NCBI GenBank assembly: GCA_031549345.1
Contig: JAVBPY010000006.1
Location: forward strand, 248,001 to 312,000
DNA from: CASFRF01 sp031549345
GTDB taxonomy: Bacteria; Verrucomicrobiota; Lentisphaeria; Victivallales; Victivallaceae
Direction of reading: 5' to 3'
DNA: 64,000 bases
The notes under the pieces: generated by a model
Databases searched by the model: none
Told to the model about the DNA's origin: nothing
What the model saw: the letters and a program-made list of their open reading frames with translations, nothing else
Program-made: the position numbers and the translations under genes
Part shown: one piece after another, positions 51,379-59,879 of the stretch
Numbering within the stretch: the first letter of the stretch is position 1
How the letters are laid out: every line of letters begins with the position of its first letter

Positions 51379-51711
51379 TCAGGCATTGCCGGCCAGGAGC
51401 GAGTGGACGCAGTCGATGTATTGCGTGACTTCGCGCGTTTTTTCCGCCGCCTCGGCGGCCCCCGCCGGGGTCAGAGCATAGTACTTGCGCGGTTTCCCCC
51501 CGGCGGAGAGTTCCCAGTCGGACTTCAGCAACCCGCGTTCCTCCAGGCCATGCAGGCAAGGATACAAAGTTCCTTCCTGCCACTGGAAAGCACCGTCGGT
51601 TTTTTCGTTGACCACCTTGATGATCTCGTAGCCGTACATGCTTTTCCCGGTGAGGAGCCGCAGGATGATCGCTTCGGTGATGCTGTTGTTCAAATCTTTT
51701 TTCCGTGCCAT
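51379..51711 (-). CDS. PadR-family transcriptional regulator
   Basis: 110 residues. Winged helix with AIILRLLTGKSMYGYEIIKVV and the wing FQWQEGTLYPCLHGLEERGLLKSDW, the PadR signature. The ATG follows GGAGGTTATC. It lies 11 bases downstream of the membrane-protein gene, a pairing known for PadR with DUF1700/HAAS-type proteins. It probably represses its own operon, whose promoter is upstream of the partner gene. Confidence 0.92.
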   Translation of the reverse strand: MARKKDLNNSITEAIILRLLTGKSMYGYEIIKVVNEKTDGAFQWQEGTLYPCLHGLEERGLLKSDWELSAGGKPRKYYALTPAGAAEAAEKTREVTQYIDCVHSLLAGNA

Positions 51712-51722
51712 GATAACCTCCG

Positions 51723-53636
51723 TTACGGTTGAATTTTGATCGGTTTTCCCACGAGTTCGCTGTAAACCTCGCGGTTTGTTTCTTGCATTTTCCGGACGGT
51801 CTGTGCTTCGATCCGGGTGAATCCCAGCGGTCCGACTTCGTCACCATAATTGAACTGCCGGTCCTGCCGGACCTGGTACCGTTGTTCCATCCACAACAAT
51901 GGCCGCTGAACCAATACGAGGACGAACAACGTCAGCACCAGCGCGGGAAGCACGTTGGCCAGAACCTGGTTGTGCGGTATTTTTTTGCCGTGCCGGCTCC
52001 GGCGCAGACGGCGTAGAAAAACAACCGCGCTCCAGATGGGAATGCCGCCGAAGAACCAGGCGTATTGGGCAATCCAGCGCCACGGCGCGACTTGGGGCGA
52101 ATAGTCGCGCCCGCCGATGAAGTCGATCCGGCTGACCAGCCAGTAAATCGCCAGCGGCAGGAGAATGCCGACGGCAAAGAACCACAGATAGTCGCCCCGT
52201 GAAAGAACAATAATCCGTGCGCCCTTTCGTTGGAGAAGCAGCAGAAAGAAAAGATGGAGGAGGATGAAGAGCGCCAGGACCGGAATGCCGATTCCAAGGG
52301 CCGTCAGGTCCATCAGATTGTATGAGAGTTTCAACTCCGGCATCAGTTCCTCTTTCGTCAACTCGCCGCCGATCGCCGGAACAAGCATTCCCGTCAGGAT
52401 TCCGCCGTGGGTTGTAACCAGTTGGGAGGTGTTTGAATCGTTCTGTTTCCGGCGCTTTTCGAAATCCTGTCGCGCGGTCTTGATTTGTTCCAGCTGGCGC
52501 TCCGCTTCGGCTTTATCCGCCGGAAGTGCCGCCTCGACCAATGCCTGGGCGCCGATGTTTCCGACGGCGTCGATCACGAGCTCGTCGATAAGTGAGAAGG
52601 CATTGTCATTCATCTGGCGGGCAAGCTTTTTATAGCTGTTCAGGAAAAATGCCGCTTCTTCGTATTTCCCTTCCGCCAAAAGCTGTTTGCCGTACCATAT
52701 CGTCGCCTGAATCTGGTTCCGCATTGCATGCAAATACGGGAGCCGGGCGGCGGCTGAAACAGCAATGACGTTCATGAGGTCGCCAAAGTCCTTTGGTGTT
52801 CCGCGCAGTTGGAGGCTCTGGAGGAGCAACGGTTCGGTGTACGTAATAAAGTGCGCTTTGGTCAGGCCCATTTTGAAGCATGCCATCGCCCGATCCAATT
52901 TTTCACGGTCGAGAAGCGTGATTTCGGACTGGTATTTCGGGCGGGATTGGACCGTGAGCGCCTGCCTCAGGAGCAGCCAGCCGTCCATGTAATCATAGAG
53001 CGCGTTGTCCGGTTCCATCCGCTTGGCTTCGGCCAGGTCGCGCCGAAGTTGTTCGCGTTGTTCCGCCGCCAACCGGGATTGATCCCATCCGGTTTCCTGT
53101 TCGAAAACACCCAGAAGATAGGACGCCCGGACCAGCGGCTCTTGCTTGCGCTTTTCGTAGAAGGCTCGCGATTCCGGTTCGAGCGGACGGACTGCCATAT
53201 CATTCAGTGGGTCCACCGGGGCTTTTCCGGACGGCGGATTGCGGAGAAAGGACGGGACGTACAGGAGCTGTATAATTCCGCCGCCGGAAAATTCGCTCAG
53301 GGCGTACAATGGAGCCAGCGAACGTGTGTCGATGGCGAACCATGCCGCCAGCGCCAGGATGGGCAGAAACAATATTTTCACCGCCAGCCGGAAGCGGAGC
53401 CGCCGTTTCAGGCGCGGACGATTGGCATCCAGGAGTTCGCGGCCGACGGTTTCGGGGTCGCCGAAGGTCTGCACGGCCAAATCCTCCGCTTCGTCCGGTG
53501 TTTTGCCGCCGCGCTCGAAATGCTCCACACCCGCTTCCAGGTGGCTCCGCAATTCCTGCTCCAGCTCTTCCTGCAGCTCGGCATCGCCGCGAAGCGGTTC
53601 GATACATTTTTTGAGAACAGTTTCAAGTTTTTTCAT
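51723..53636 (-). CDS. Membrane protein with N-terminal HAAS/permease-prefix-like domain
   Basis: 637 residues. The first ~80 residues (LEQELRSHLEAGVEHFERGG, DPETVGRELLDANRP) are a short helical domain found in PadR-linked membrane proteins. A membrane helix follows (about 82-102), then a large ~340-residue helical part, then about four membrane helices at the C-terminus (from about 450; LALFILLHLFFLLLLQ, WLWFFAVGILLPLAIYWLV). The large region between helices looks TPR-like. It is the first gene of the pair, with its own promoter. No transporter motif is seen; it may sense or act in the envelope under PadR control. Confidence 0.78.
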   Translation of the reverse strand: MKKLETVLKKCIEPLRGDAELQEELEQELRSHLEAGVEHFERGGKTPDEAEDLAVQTFGDPETVGRELLDANRPRLKRRLRFRLAVKILFLPILALAAWFAIDTRSLAPLYALSEFSGGGIIQLLYVPSFLRNPPSGKAPVDPLNDMAVRPLEPESRAFYEKRKQEPLVRASYLLGVFEQETGWDQSRLAAEQREQLRRDLAEAKRMEPDNALYDYMDGWLLLRQALTVQSRPKYQSEITLLDREKLDRAMACFKMGLTKAHFITYTEPLLLQSLQLRGTPKDFGDLMNVIAVSAAARLPYLHAMRNQIQATIWYGKQLLAEGKYEEAAFFLNSYKKLARQMNDNAFSLIDELVIDAVGNIGAQALVEAALPADKAEAERQLEQIKTARQDFEKRRKQNDSNTSQLVTTHGGILTGMLVPAIGGELTKEELMPELKLSYNLMDLTALGIGIPVLALFILLHLFFLLLLQRKGARIIVLSRGDYLWFFAVGILLPLAIYWLVSRIDFIGGRDYSPQVAPWRWIAQYAWFFGGIPIWSAVVFLRRLRRSRHGKKIPHNQVLANVLPALVLTLFVLVLVQRPLLWMEQRYQVRQDRQFNYGDEVGPLGFTRIEAQTVRKMQETNREVYSELVGKPIKIQP

Positions 53637-53671
53637 AGGCCTTTCTCCCGTGTAATGGTGCCTTTGTTTGT

Positions 53672-53700
53672 AGTATACATATAAAATCGATGCATGTCAA
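53672..53700 (-). promoter_or_regulatory. Promoter of the HAAS-like/PadR operon
   Basis: Minus strand: perfect TTGACA at 53700-53695, 17-base spacer, TATACT at 53677-53672. The short palindrome GTATAC overlaps the -10 and could be a PadR contact. It faces away from the Sel1 promoter. Confidence 0.75.
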
Positions 53701-53735
53701 GTCGAAATGCATTTTTTTGTGTGAAATAACGAAAT

Positions 53736-53764
53736 TTGTAATCCGCAAACCGTGGAGATATAGT
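53736..53764 (+). promoter_or_regulatory. Promoter of the Sel1-repeat gene
   Basis: TTGTAA at 53736-53741, 17-base spacer, TATAGT at 53759-53764, a copy of the boxes at 36336-36364. Confidence 0.7.
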
Positions 53765-53792
53765 AGCGGACAATTACGGAGGGGTGTTTGCG

Positions 53793-56378
53793 ATGATTAT
53801 TTCCGCCTATCGAAACATACGATACTTTTTCCCGGCTGTCCTGCTTTTTTTGTCCGCAGGCTTTTCGTTGTGCGGTGCGGCGGATTCGCGGGAGATGCCC
53901 GGAACTTTCACGGGAACGTGGAAGAATATATCGGGAAAAAGGATATGCGACACGCCTCTGGGGACCCTTTACCAATTCAATTATTCCGAGCCGTACTCCA
54001 CATTCCTTGAACGCCCCAAAGACGACAAGGGACGCTGGATGTTTTCTCCCCTGGAATGTGCCCTGCCTCCCGCGAAGAAGGGACAGGAAGGCCGCTTTGT
54101 CGCCATCGATTTTAAAATTCGCTGCTACCCTGTTCTTGGCAACAAAGAGGAGCTGCAACGTTTTGAGTTTACCCTGGGGCGGAGCAGTTCCACCGGGACG
54201 GGCGGCGATTTCGCGCTGCTGGACCAAACGGTGAATTTTCGGATATCCGAGCCCCCCGCGACAGAGAGCCCTCTTTGCGAACGCTTCGCACAGACTATTG
54301 AACAAAAGGGGCTTCCGCTGCGGGAGCCTTTGCAGCCGCTTGCGTACCGCGTTGTCTTCGACACGCGGACGCAACAGGTACTGATCTGGGAGAACGGCTG
54401 CCGTTACCGCCTTACGCCGCAAATGTCCGGCTCGACGGCGCGGGGAATCGGAAAATTTTCCCAGGCCCCCGCCGCGCTTGTCCTTTTCGTCGAGCAAGCC
54501 ATGACGCAAAGGGCGCCGCGCCTGCTCGAGGTTTCCGCGCCGCTCATCCGCCGGTTCGACGATCCGCGTCTTCTGGACCGCCTGCCGCCTTTGGGGTACG
54601 AAGCATACCCTTACGAGCGCTACGCTGCCTTCGGCGCGGCGCGGCGGGATTTTTCGCGAAACCCGGACGCAAAGTTCGCGGAGGCCTTGACGTTTTTGCG
54701 TGGCGAGGGCGGGGGGCCGGTCGAAGGCGCTCTTGCGTTGAAGGAGCTTGCAAAAGGCAACCACCTCCTCGCCATGCGCGAGCTGGCGCTTTGCTTTCAC
54801 CGCGGACTCGGTGTGGAAAAGAACGACGAAGAGGCGCTGCGATGGTTCGAGAAAGCCCGGAAGGAACAATACCATTCCCGTGGACTCGCCTCCTTGCTCC
54901 TTATGCGCCAGGCGGAGGATCCGCGTTTTCCCTCGCAGGGAGCGTTGTTGCAGATGGAAATACTCCAAAACGGATTTTCCGCCAACGAATACGAGGATGA
55001 AATCGTACGGAACGCATGGAGTATAAGCACGTTGCAGGGTGGATCAAGGGGCGATGTGCGGTCCGGGAACAAACCTTTGCTCAGTGGCCGGTGGCAGAGC
55101 GAAAAATGTGCGCTTCTCAGCAACCGCCGGATGCCTTTTTTATTCTCACGTCCGGAGCTTGCCGCTATCCTTGCGGCATACCCCAAGCCGCCATCGGACG
55201 ATGTGTCGTACTCCGCCGAACAGGAGGAGATTTTAAAAAATTGGCGGGAGAGCCTTGCATGCGGCACGCCGCACGCCCGTTACCAGACTGCGGAATTGTT
55301 GTTGTTGTACGCCGCCGATCCGAAATTCCGGGATGATTTTTTGCGTAAAGCCCTTGCACTCCTCCCCGAGGCCCGGGGATATGTTCCCGCCGCCATAACG
55401 GAGCTGGAGGCGCTTTGGCAGTTGAATCAATTGAAGACGGAGCACTTCACGGAGGAGATGGATTTAAAAATGGCCGATGAGCCGCGCTATCTTCTCTTGA
55501 AAGAGGCGGTCCGTGCGCCGCGTGAAAAATGGATTGCCTCCTACAAAAAACGCGCGCTGGCGCCCCCTGTGCCGCCGGCCGGTGCGTCGCCGGAGAGCAA
55601 ATTCATTGCCGGACTGTTTGTTCTGGACCGGAACCGCTCATACGAGTTTCCGTATGGACGCTCCCGCCTTTGCATGGAGAAAAATGGAGCCCAGGTCAAG
55701 GATGCGAAAAAAATACCGGGCTTTTCTTTCTGCGCGGCATTCTGGGGGGAGGATGAGCAAGCGTTCAGTCTGATCGAAGAAGCGGCGAAAGGCGGACACA
55801 TCGGCGCACGGTATTTGTGGGGGCATTTGATGCTTGCATTTCCGCGCGATCCCGCGGTTCCCCATTCCTGGACGGACGATTCGCGCAAGCAGGGGCTCGG
55901 CTACATGCAAACTCTCGCCGATTCCGGTCACGTGGCGGCGCAGTACGCGCTGGCGGAATACCTTTGGAAGACCAGGAAGCTGACGCTCAAGGAGGCGCAG
56001 CTTCTTCTGGAGAAACCCTGTGCGCTCAAGTCCCCCGGCGCATGGCTCCTTATGGGGCACATCATGGAGAAATACAACGACATCCCCGGCGCGGGGAAGT
56101 GTTACGCAAAAGCCGGGGAATACGGCATTCCGGAGGGGTACAGCCGTGCGGCGCAGCTTCCCGGTGTTTCCAGAGCGAACGCTTTGTTGTTGTTCTGGCG
56201 CGAGTTCATACGCGCCGACAACGAAGCCCGCCGCTTCGACCCGGGCGATCCTTACGCGCCGGAGATTGTCGTCAATCCGGATACTGTCGGCGGCGTTGGG
56301 ACGGAGTGGAATATTCTTGTTCCGTCCGGGACAACGACAAGGAAAACCCGTCCGTCCGCTCTCCCGCGCGCCCGGTAA
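53793..56378 (+). CDS. Exported Sel1-like repeat protein
   Basis: 861 residues. Signal peptide (YFFPAVLLFLSAGFSLCGAA), a beta-rich N-terminal region (about 35-230), then alpha-helical Sel1-type repeats such as KELAKGNHLLAMRELALCFH and RGLGVEKNDEEALRWFEKA, with more near the C-terminus (LADSGHVAAQYALAEYLW). Sel1 repeats make interaction scaffolds. The ATG at 53793 is chosen over a GTG nine bases earlier because GGAGGGG is at the right distance. It is divergent from the PadR unit and likely acts in the periplasm. Confidence 0.85.
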   Translation: MIISAYRNIRYFFPAVLLFLSAGFSLCGAADSREMPGTFTGTWKNISGKRICDTPLGTLYQFNYSEPYSTFLERPKDDKGRWMFSPLECALPPAKKGQEGRFVAIDFKIRCYPVLGNKEELQRFEFTLGRSSSTGTGGDFALLDQTVNFRISEPPATESPLCERFAQTIEQKGLPLREPLQPLAYRVVFDTRTQQVLIWENGCRYRLTPQMSGSTARGIGKFSQAPAALVLFVEQAMTQRAPRLLEVSAPLIRRFDDPRLLDRLPPLGYEAYPYERYAAFGAARRDFSRNPDAKFAEALTFLRGEGGGPVEGALALKELAKGNHLLAMRELALCFHRGLGVEKNDEEALRWFEKARKEQYHSRGLASLLLMRQAEDPRFPSQGALLQMEILQNGFSANEYEDEIVRNAWSISTLQGGSRGDVRSGNKPLLSGRWQSEKCALLSNRRMPFLFSRPELAAILAAYPKPPSDDVSYSAEQEEILKNWRESLACGTPHARYQTAELLLLYAADPKFRDDFLRKALALLPEARGYVPAAITELEALWQLNQLKTEHFTEEMDLKMADEPRYLLLKEAVRAPREKWIASYKKRALAPPVPPAGASPESKFIAGLFVLDRNRSYEFPYGRSRLCMEKNGAQVKDAKKIPGFSFCAAFWGEDEQAFSLIEEAAKGGHIGARYLWGHLMLAFPRDPAVPHSWTDDSRKQGLGYMQTLADSGHVAAQYALAEYLWKTRKLTLKEAQLLLEKPCALKSPGAWLLMGHIMEKYNDIPGAGKCYAKAGEYGIPEGYSRAAQLPGVSRANALLLFWREFIRADNEARRFDPGDPYAPEIVVNPDTVGGVGTEWNILVPSGTTTRKTRPSALPRAR

Positions 56379-56443
56379 GCTTTGTGATGAACCGCCTTAT
56401 TGGGGTGGCCGCAAGAACGAAGGGTAACTTGCACACCGTTTTT

Positions 56444-57328
56444 TCAGCAGTCGGTATGCCGGCAGATTGCCGATTCAATTTCGAATGTGCTGTGGGCGAC
56501 GCCGTGCGCCGCGGCTTCTTCGCGTAATTCATGCTTGGTTTCTTCCTGCATGGAAATGTTTTTCAGCACCACATGCGCCGTCATGGCATTTTCCGTTGTG
56601 CTTACAGGCCAGATATGCCAGTGGTGGATATCGCTGACATTGGCGTTGGAGCGCAATTGTTTCAGTAATTCATCGTGTTTTACATTGCCGGGAATGCCAT
56701 CCAGCGCAAGGCGCACGCTTTCCGTCAGCAGCGCCCAGCTTGAAAGAACGATGATCAACGCAATCGCCAACCCGACAATGGGGTCGAGGATCGACCAGCC
56801 GGTAAAATAAATGACCGCGCCGGCGACGACAACGCCGACCGAAACAAGGGTGTCGGCGAACATGTGCAAATACGCGCCTTTAATGTTCACGTCGCGCTCT
56901 TTGTCGCGCAGAAACAAGGCGGCGGTCAGCCCGTTGATCAGAATGCCGATGCCGGCGGTAATCATAACGGCCACACCGCCGACGGGTGCGGGATTGCGGA
57001 ATTTTTCTATGCACTCAAAGACGATGAATCCCACCGCTCCAAAGAGAATGACCGCATTCAGAAGCGAGGCGAGGATGGTCGCTTTGCGGAATCCGTACGT
57101 GAATGTCGCGCTCTGGCGTTTTTTCGCCAGATAAAAGGCCGCCATTGAAATCGCCAATCCACCGACATCGCTTAAATTATGCCCGGCATCGGCGACAAGT
57201 CCCATGGAGTTATAATATTCGCCGGCGATGAATTCCGCCGCCACAAATGCCACATTCAGAATGATCCCGATGGTGAACGCTTTGCCGATGTTGGAAGAGT
57301 AGTGTCCGTGGTTTCCGTGCTCGTGCAT
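56444..57328 (-). CDS. czcD: Cation diffusion facilitator, zinc/cobalt efflux (CzcD type)
   Basis: 294 residues, six membrane helices and a cytoplasmic metal domain. The N-terminus is His-rich (MHEHGNHGH). Transport sites: D47, H50 and D54 in ADAGHNLSD (helix 2) and HMFADT (helix 5). The C-terminal domain has a His-rich DIHHWHIWPV. It expels Zn, Co or Cd in exchange for protons. It is 12 bases downstream of the SmtB-type regulator and is surely its target. Confidence 0.95.
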   Translation of the reverse strand: MHEHGNHGHYSSNIGKAFTIGIILNVAFVAAEFIAGEYYNSMGLVADAGHNLSDVGGLAISMAAFYLAKKRQSATFTYGFRKATILASLLNAVILFGAVGFIVFECIEKFRNPAPVGGVAVMITAGIGILINGLTAALFLRDKERDVNIKGAYLHMFADTLVSVGVVVAGAVIYFTGWSILDPIVGLAIALIIVLSSWALLTESVRLALDGIPGNVKHDELLKQLRSNANVSDIHHWHIWPVSTTENAMTAHVVLKNISMQEETKHELREEAAAHGVAHSTFEIESAICRHTDC

Positions 57329-57340
57329 GGTTGTTTTTCC

Positions 57341-57703
57341 TTATGATTTCGATTCGTTTAGATGTGTTTTGCAAAGGTCGAAGAGCAGTTGAATGTGGTA
57401 ATCATTCAGCGAATAGTATATGGATTTGCCGTCGCGCCGGTATTTCACCAGCCGCATCTGGCGCAGATGCTTCAGGTGATGCGATACGGACGGCTGCGTC
57501 ATATTCATAACTTTTGTGAGGTCGCAAACGCACATTTCCGCAAGAAGGAGTACGTTGATGATTTTCAGGCGGGTCGGGTCTGAAAAACACTTGAACAAGT
57601 CCGACATCCCTAGCAGCGATGCGGTGTCCGTCATTTGTTCCATCACCTCTTCCGGTGATATCCGCTTCGCCTTCAACCCGTCGATGTGCTCGCAATGATT
57701 CAT
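57341..57703 (-). CDS. ArsR/SmtB-family metal-responsive repressor
   Basis: 120 residues. Winged helix with TQPSVSHHLKHLRQMRLVKY. Two metal sites are visible: the alpha-3-type CVC (C58, C60) after EM, and the alpha-5 site DYH...H...E (D101, H103, H114, E117), which matches the DxHx10HxxE rule of SmtB and CzrA zinc sensors. The start at 57703 excludes a long N-terminal extension with no homology. With the CDF gene it forms a self-regulated zinc/cobalt resistance unit. Confidence 0.92.
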   Translation of the reverse strand: MNHCEHIDGLKAKRISPEEVMEQMTDTASLLGMSDLFKCFSDPTRLKIINVLLLAEMCVCDLTKVMNMTQPSVSHHLKHLRQMRLVKYRRDGKSIYYSLNDYHIQLLFDLCKTHLNESKS

Positions 57704-57746
57704 GATTAATCCATATGTATTTATATATAAGCATGCGTCTATTTGA

Positions 57747-57775
57747 AATATAGCGCAGGACTTTCTCTTTGTCAA
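57747..57775 (-). promoter_or_regulatory. Promoter of the smtB-czcD operon
   Basis: Minus strand: perfect TTGACA at 57775-57770, 17-base spacer, TATATT at 57752-57747. An AT-rich imperfect dyad (57709-57730) between this and the ATG is a reasonable operator. Confidence 0.75.
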
Positions 57776-57869
57776 GAAAGAATGAGAGAAGTAATCGCAA
57801 ATTGCCGAAAAAAATCCACGGTTTGACCGCGCGGGCCTTCAAGGACCTCTAACCTTGTCGGAGCCGTAT

Positions 57870-58982
57870 TCAGTTCTTTGGCGCGGCAAGAAGCTGGAGG
57901 AATGCCTGCATCCGGAGGCGTGCGGCAGTACGGCTTTCCGGGGTGGAATTCCGGAGGGAAGTCATCACCTGGTATGTGTGCCAGGCGTCCTCCCGGTTCC
58001 AGGCGCGCCTGAAATGAAGGAAACTGCCGGTGGAAAAGCGCTCGTTGGCATACCACACCCACAATAAAACTGTTGCATTATCCCTCTCCGCGACGATTTC
58101 ATTTACATGGAATGCTTTTCCGGCGATTTCCGTGGCTGTGGTGTTCTCGAAATGAATCGTCCAGCCGGAGGTGCGCAGGCAGTGGCTGGCCGGATGGATT
58201 GAATTTACATTTTCACCGCAGGTCAGCGCCAGAATGTGGAAGCCCTCGGTATCGGAAACATAGTAATATTTTTCGATCCGGCTATCCGCGCCGAAGAACC
58301 GGATATCGTCGGCGGTCGGCTCCTGGCGCCGGCTGAGGTAGTCCCCCATCCGCCCCTCGGAAAGCGTAAGAATAACGGGGGCGTCTTTTTGCATGCCCAT
58401 CCGGTTGCTCTGCCATACGAAAAGAAGCGCCACTCCCGCCGCGGCGGTAAATAGAAGCGTGCCCGGACGGATTGTTTTCGGCCGGAAATGACTCAAAACC
58501 AGCCAAAGGAGCAGGATGATCGCGGCGATTGTTTTGATCGCAAATCCGGATACGGAGAGGGGAAAACCGGAAACAAAGTAGCTGATCCAATACGTGCTGC
58601 TGGTTGTTCCCAGTGCGAGTATGCCGAAGGCGGGCAGCAGGCGGTATGCGTTCCGGCCGCCGCCGAGCAGCCAGAGAACGGCGAATGCAATAGCAATGCC
58701 GGAAGCTATCTGGGCGGCGTTGATGCGCGCATGCAAAAACAAACCATAGCCGAGCAGTGCCGGAACCAGGAGAAACAACGCGTAATAATCGGGGCGGGCA
58801 ATTGGTTTGCATTTATTGTTGCGCAGGCTGACGGCGGGGAAAAGGAACGCGAACAGGAGAATGAAAATCCAATCCAGATTGTCCTGCGGCGAGCTCCGCC
58901 AGGCATGAAACATATAGGGCAGCTTGACAAGATAGGGGAGGAAGCCGATCGACAACAAGGATAAACGCAGGAGTTTCGGCAT
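57870..58982 (-). CDS. EpsI-like exosortase-associated protein fused to a multi-helix membrane domain
   Basis: 370 residues. The first ~195 residues hold six to seven membrane helices resembling the N-terminal half of an exosortase. After them comes a periplasmic domain with HPASHCLRTSGWTI, the EpsI signature (H-P-x-C-L-x-GW), and later HLRFRRAWNREDAW-like end. EpsI normally sits at the C-terminus of exosortase or as a separate lipoprotein-like factor. It starts 3 bases after the exosortase gene. It probably works with it in surface-protein processing. The last gene of the operon. Confidence 0.8.
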   Translation of the reverse strand: MPKLLRLSLLSIGFLPYLVKLPYMFHAWRSSPQDNLDWIFILLFAFLFPAVSLRNNKCKPIARPDYYALFLLVPALLGYGLFLHARINAAQIASGIAIAFAVLWLLGGGRNAYRLLPAFGILALGTTSSTYWISYFVSGFPLSVSGFAIKTIAAIILLLWLVLSHFRPKTIRPGTLLFTAAAGVALLFVWQSNRMGMQKDAPVILTLSEGRMGDYLSRRQEPTADDIRFFGADSRIEKYYYVSDTEGFHILALTCGENVNSIHPASHCLRTSGWTIHFENTTATEIAGKAFHVNEIVAERDNATVLLWVWYANERFSTGSFLHFRRAWNREDAWHTYQVMTSLRNSTPESRTAARLRMQAFLQLLAAPKN

Positions 58983-58984
58983 GT

Positions 58985-59872
58985 TTATTTCCCCTTCTCC
59001 GCATCCGGCACGGGATCATTTTTTTTCGGGAACAACGCGCCTGTCCAGTAAAAGAGCGCCGTGGCGAAAATCACGAAGAAAAATCCCAGCGCGGAGTGGT
59101 AAACGTTATCGAACGCTTTTTCGGAGATGATGTAAAAAAGGATGATCGTCAGGAACAGCCGGACCGTATTGGCGAAAATGATTATGGGCAATAAAGAAGC
59201 ATAATGAAGCGCGGCATAGAAGAAATGGGCATGCCGCCGGATCACGATAATGTACCCCAGGAGCATCAGCACGGTAACTTGCGATATCCCGCTGCAGGCA
59301 TCGGTAATGGCGATGCTGCTGTCCTTCAGCCGGATGGTCGTCAGGTCATTGGTGATTTCACAACCGAAAAATTGAAACGTTTCCACGGTCAGCACTGTAG
59401 ATAGCAGCCGCAGGGGATAACTGAGCACCAGGAGGAGATGTTCCTGCATGGGAATGACGGCAAGCGTCAGCAGCAGCACCGGAAGAAAACGAAGAAAACC
59501 GGCAAAGCCGTTATTGAACAGGATAATGGCAAAAGCGATCAATAAACACGCGGACAATCTATCGAGTTGGAGGCTTCCGCCTTCAGGGAGTTGCAGGCAC
59601 AACGGAACGAGCGCCAGCGTTATCCATGCCGTGATTTTCGCCGGAAGGGGGGATCCCGACAGCGGCTTGAGCGCGGCCATCGCCCGTGCGCCAAGCAGCA
59701 TCGCCAGAAGCAGCAGGGGAATTCCACTCTCCGCCGCGCCGGCAGAGGAAATAATTTGCCAGCCGGCATATCCCAATGCAAGGAAGAGCAAAATAAGCGC
59801 ACCCGGAAACATCCGGCACCACCCGAGCAGTTCGGCCCATTGTCTACGTATGCTTGCGGGAACTGTGCTCAT
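58985..59872 (-). CDS. xrt: Exosortase
   Basis: 295 residues, about eight membrane helices. Exosortases cut and transfer PEP-CTERM-type tails. The Cys-Arg-His triad is intact: C193 (TDACSGISQ), R238 (FANTVRLF) and H259 (NVYHSALGFF). A seventh-helix run FFFVIFATALFYW follows. It lies between the TPR gene (8 bases) and the EpsI-like gene (3 bases). Which named exosortase class it belongs to cannot be told from sequence alone. Its likely substrates are the two GQPLPG-tailed proteins at 31375 and 62627. Confidence 0.93.
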   Translation of the reverse strand: MSTVPASIRRQWAELLGWCRMFPGALILLFLALGYAGWQIISSAGAAESGIPLLLLAMLLGARAMAALKPLSGSPLPAKITAWITLALVPLCLQLPEGGSLQLDRLSACLLIAFAIILFNNGFAGFLRFLPVLLLTLAVIPMQEHLLLVLSYPLRLLSTVLTVETFQFFGCEITNDLTTIRLKDSSIAITDACSGISQVTVLMLLGYIIVIRRHAHFFYAALHYASLLPIIIFANTVRLFLTIILFYIISEKAFDNVYHSALGFFFVIFATALFYWTGALFPKKNDPVPDAEKGK

Positions 59873-59879
59873 ATCCGGC

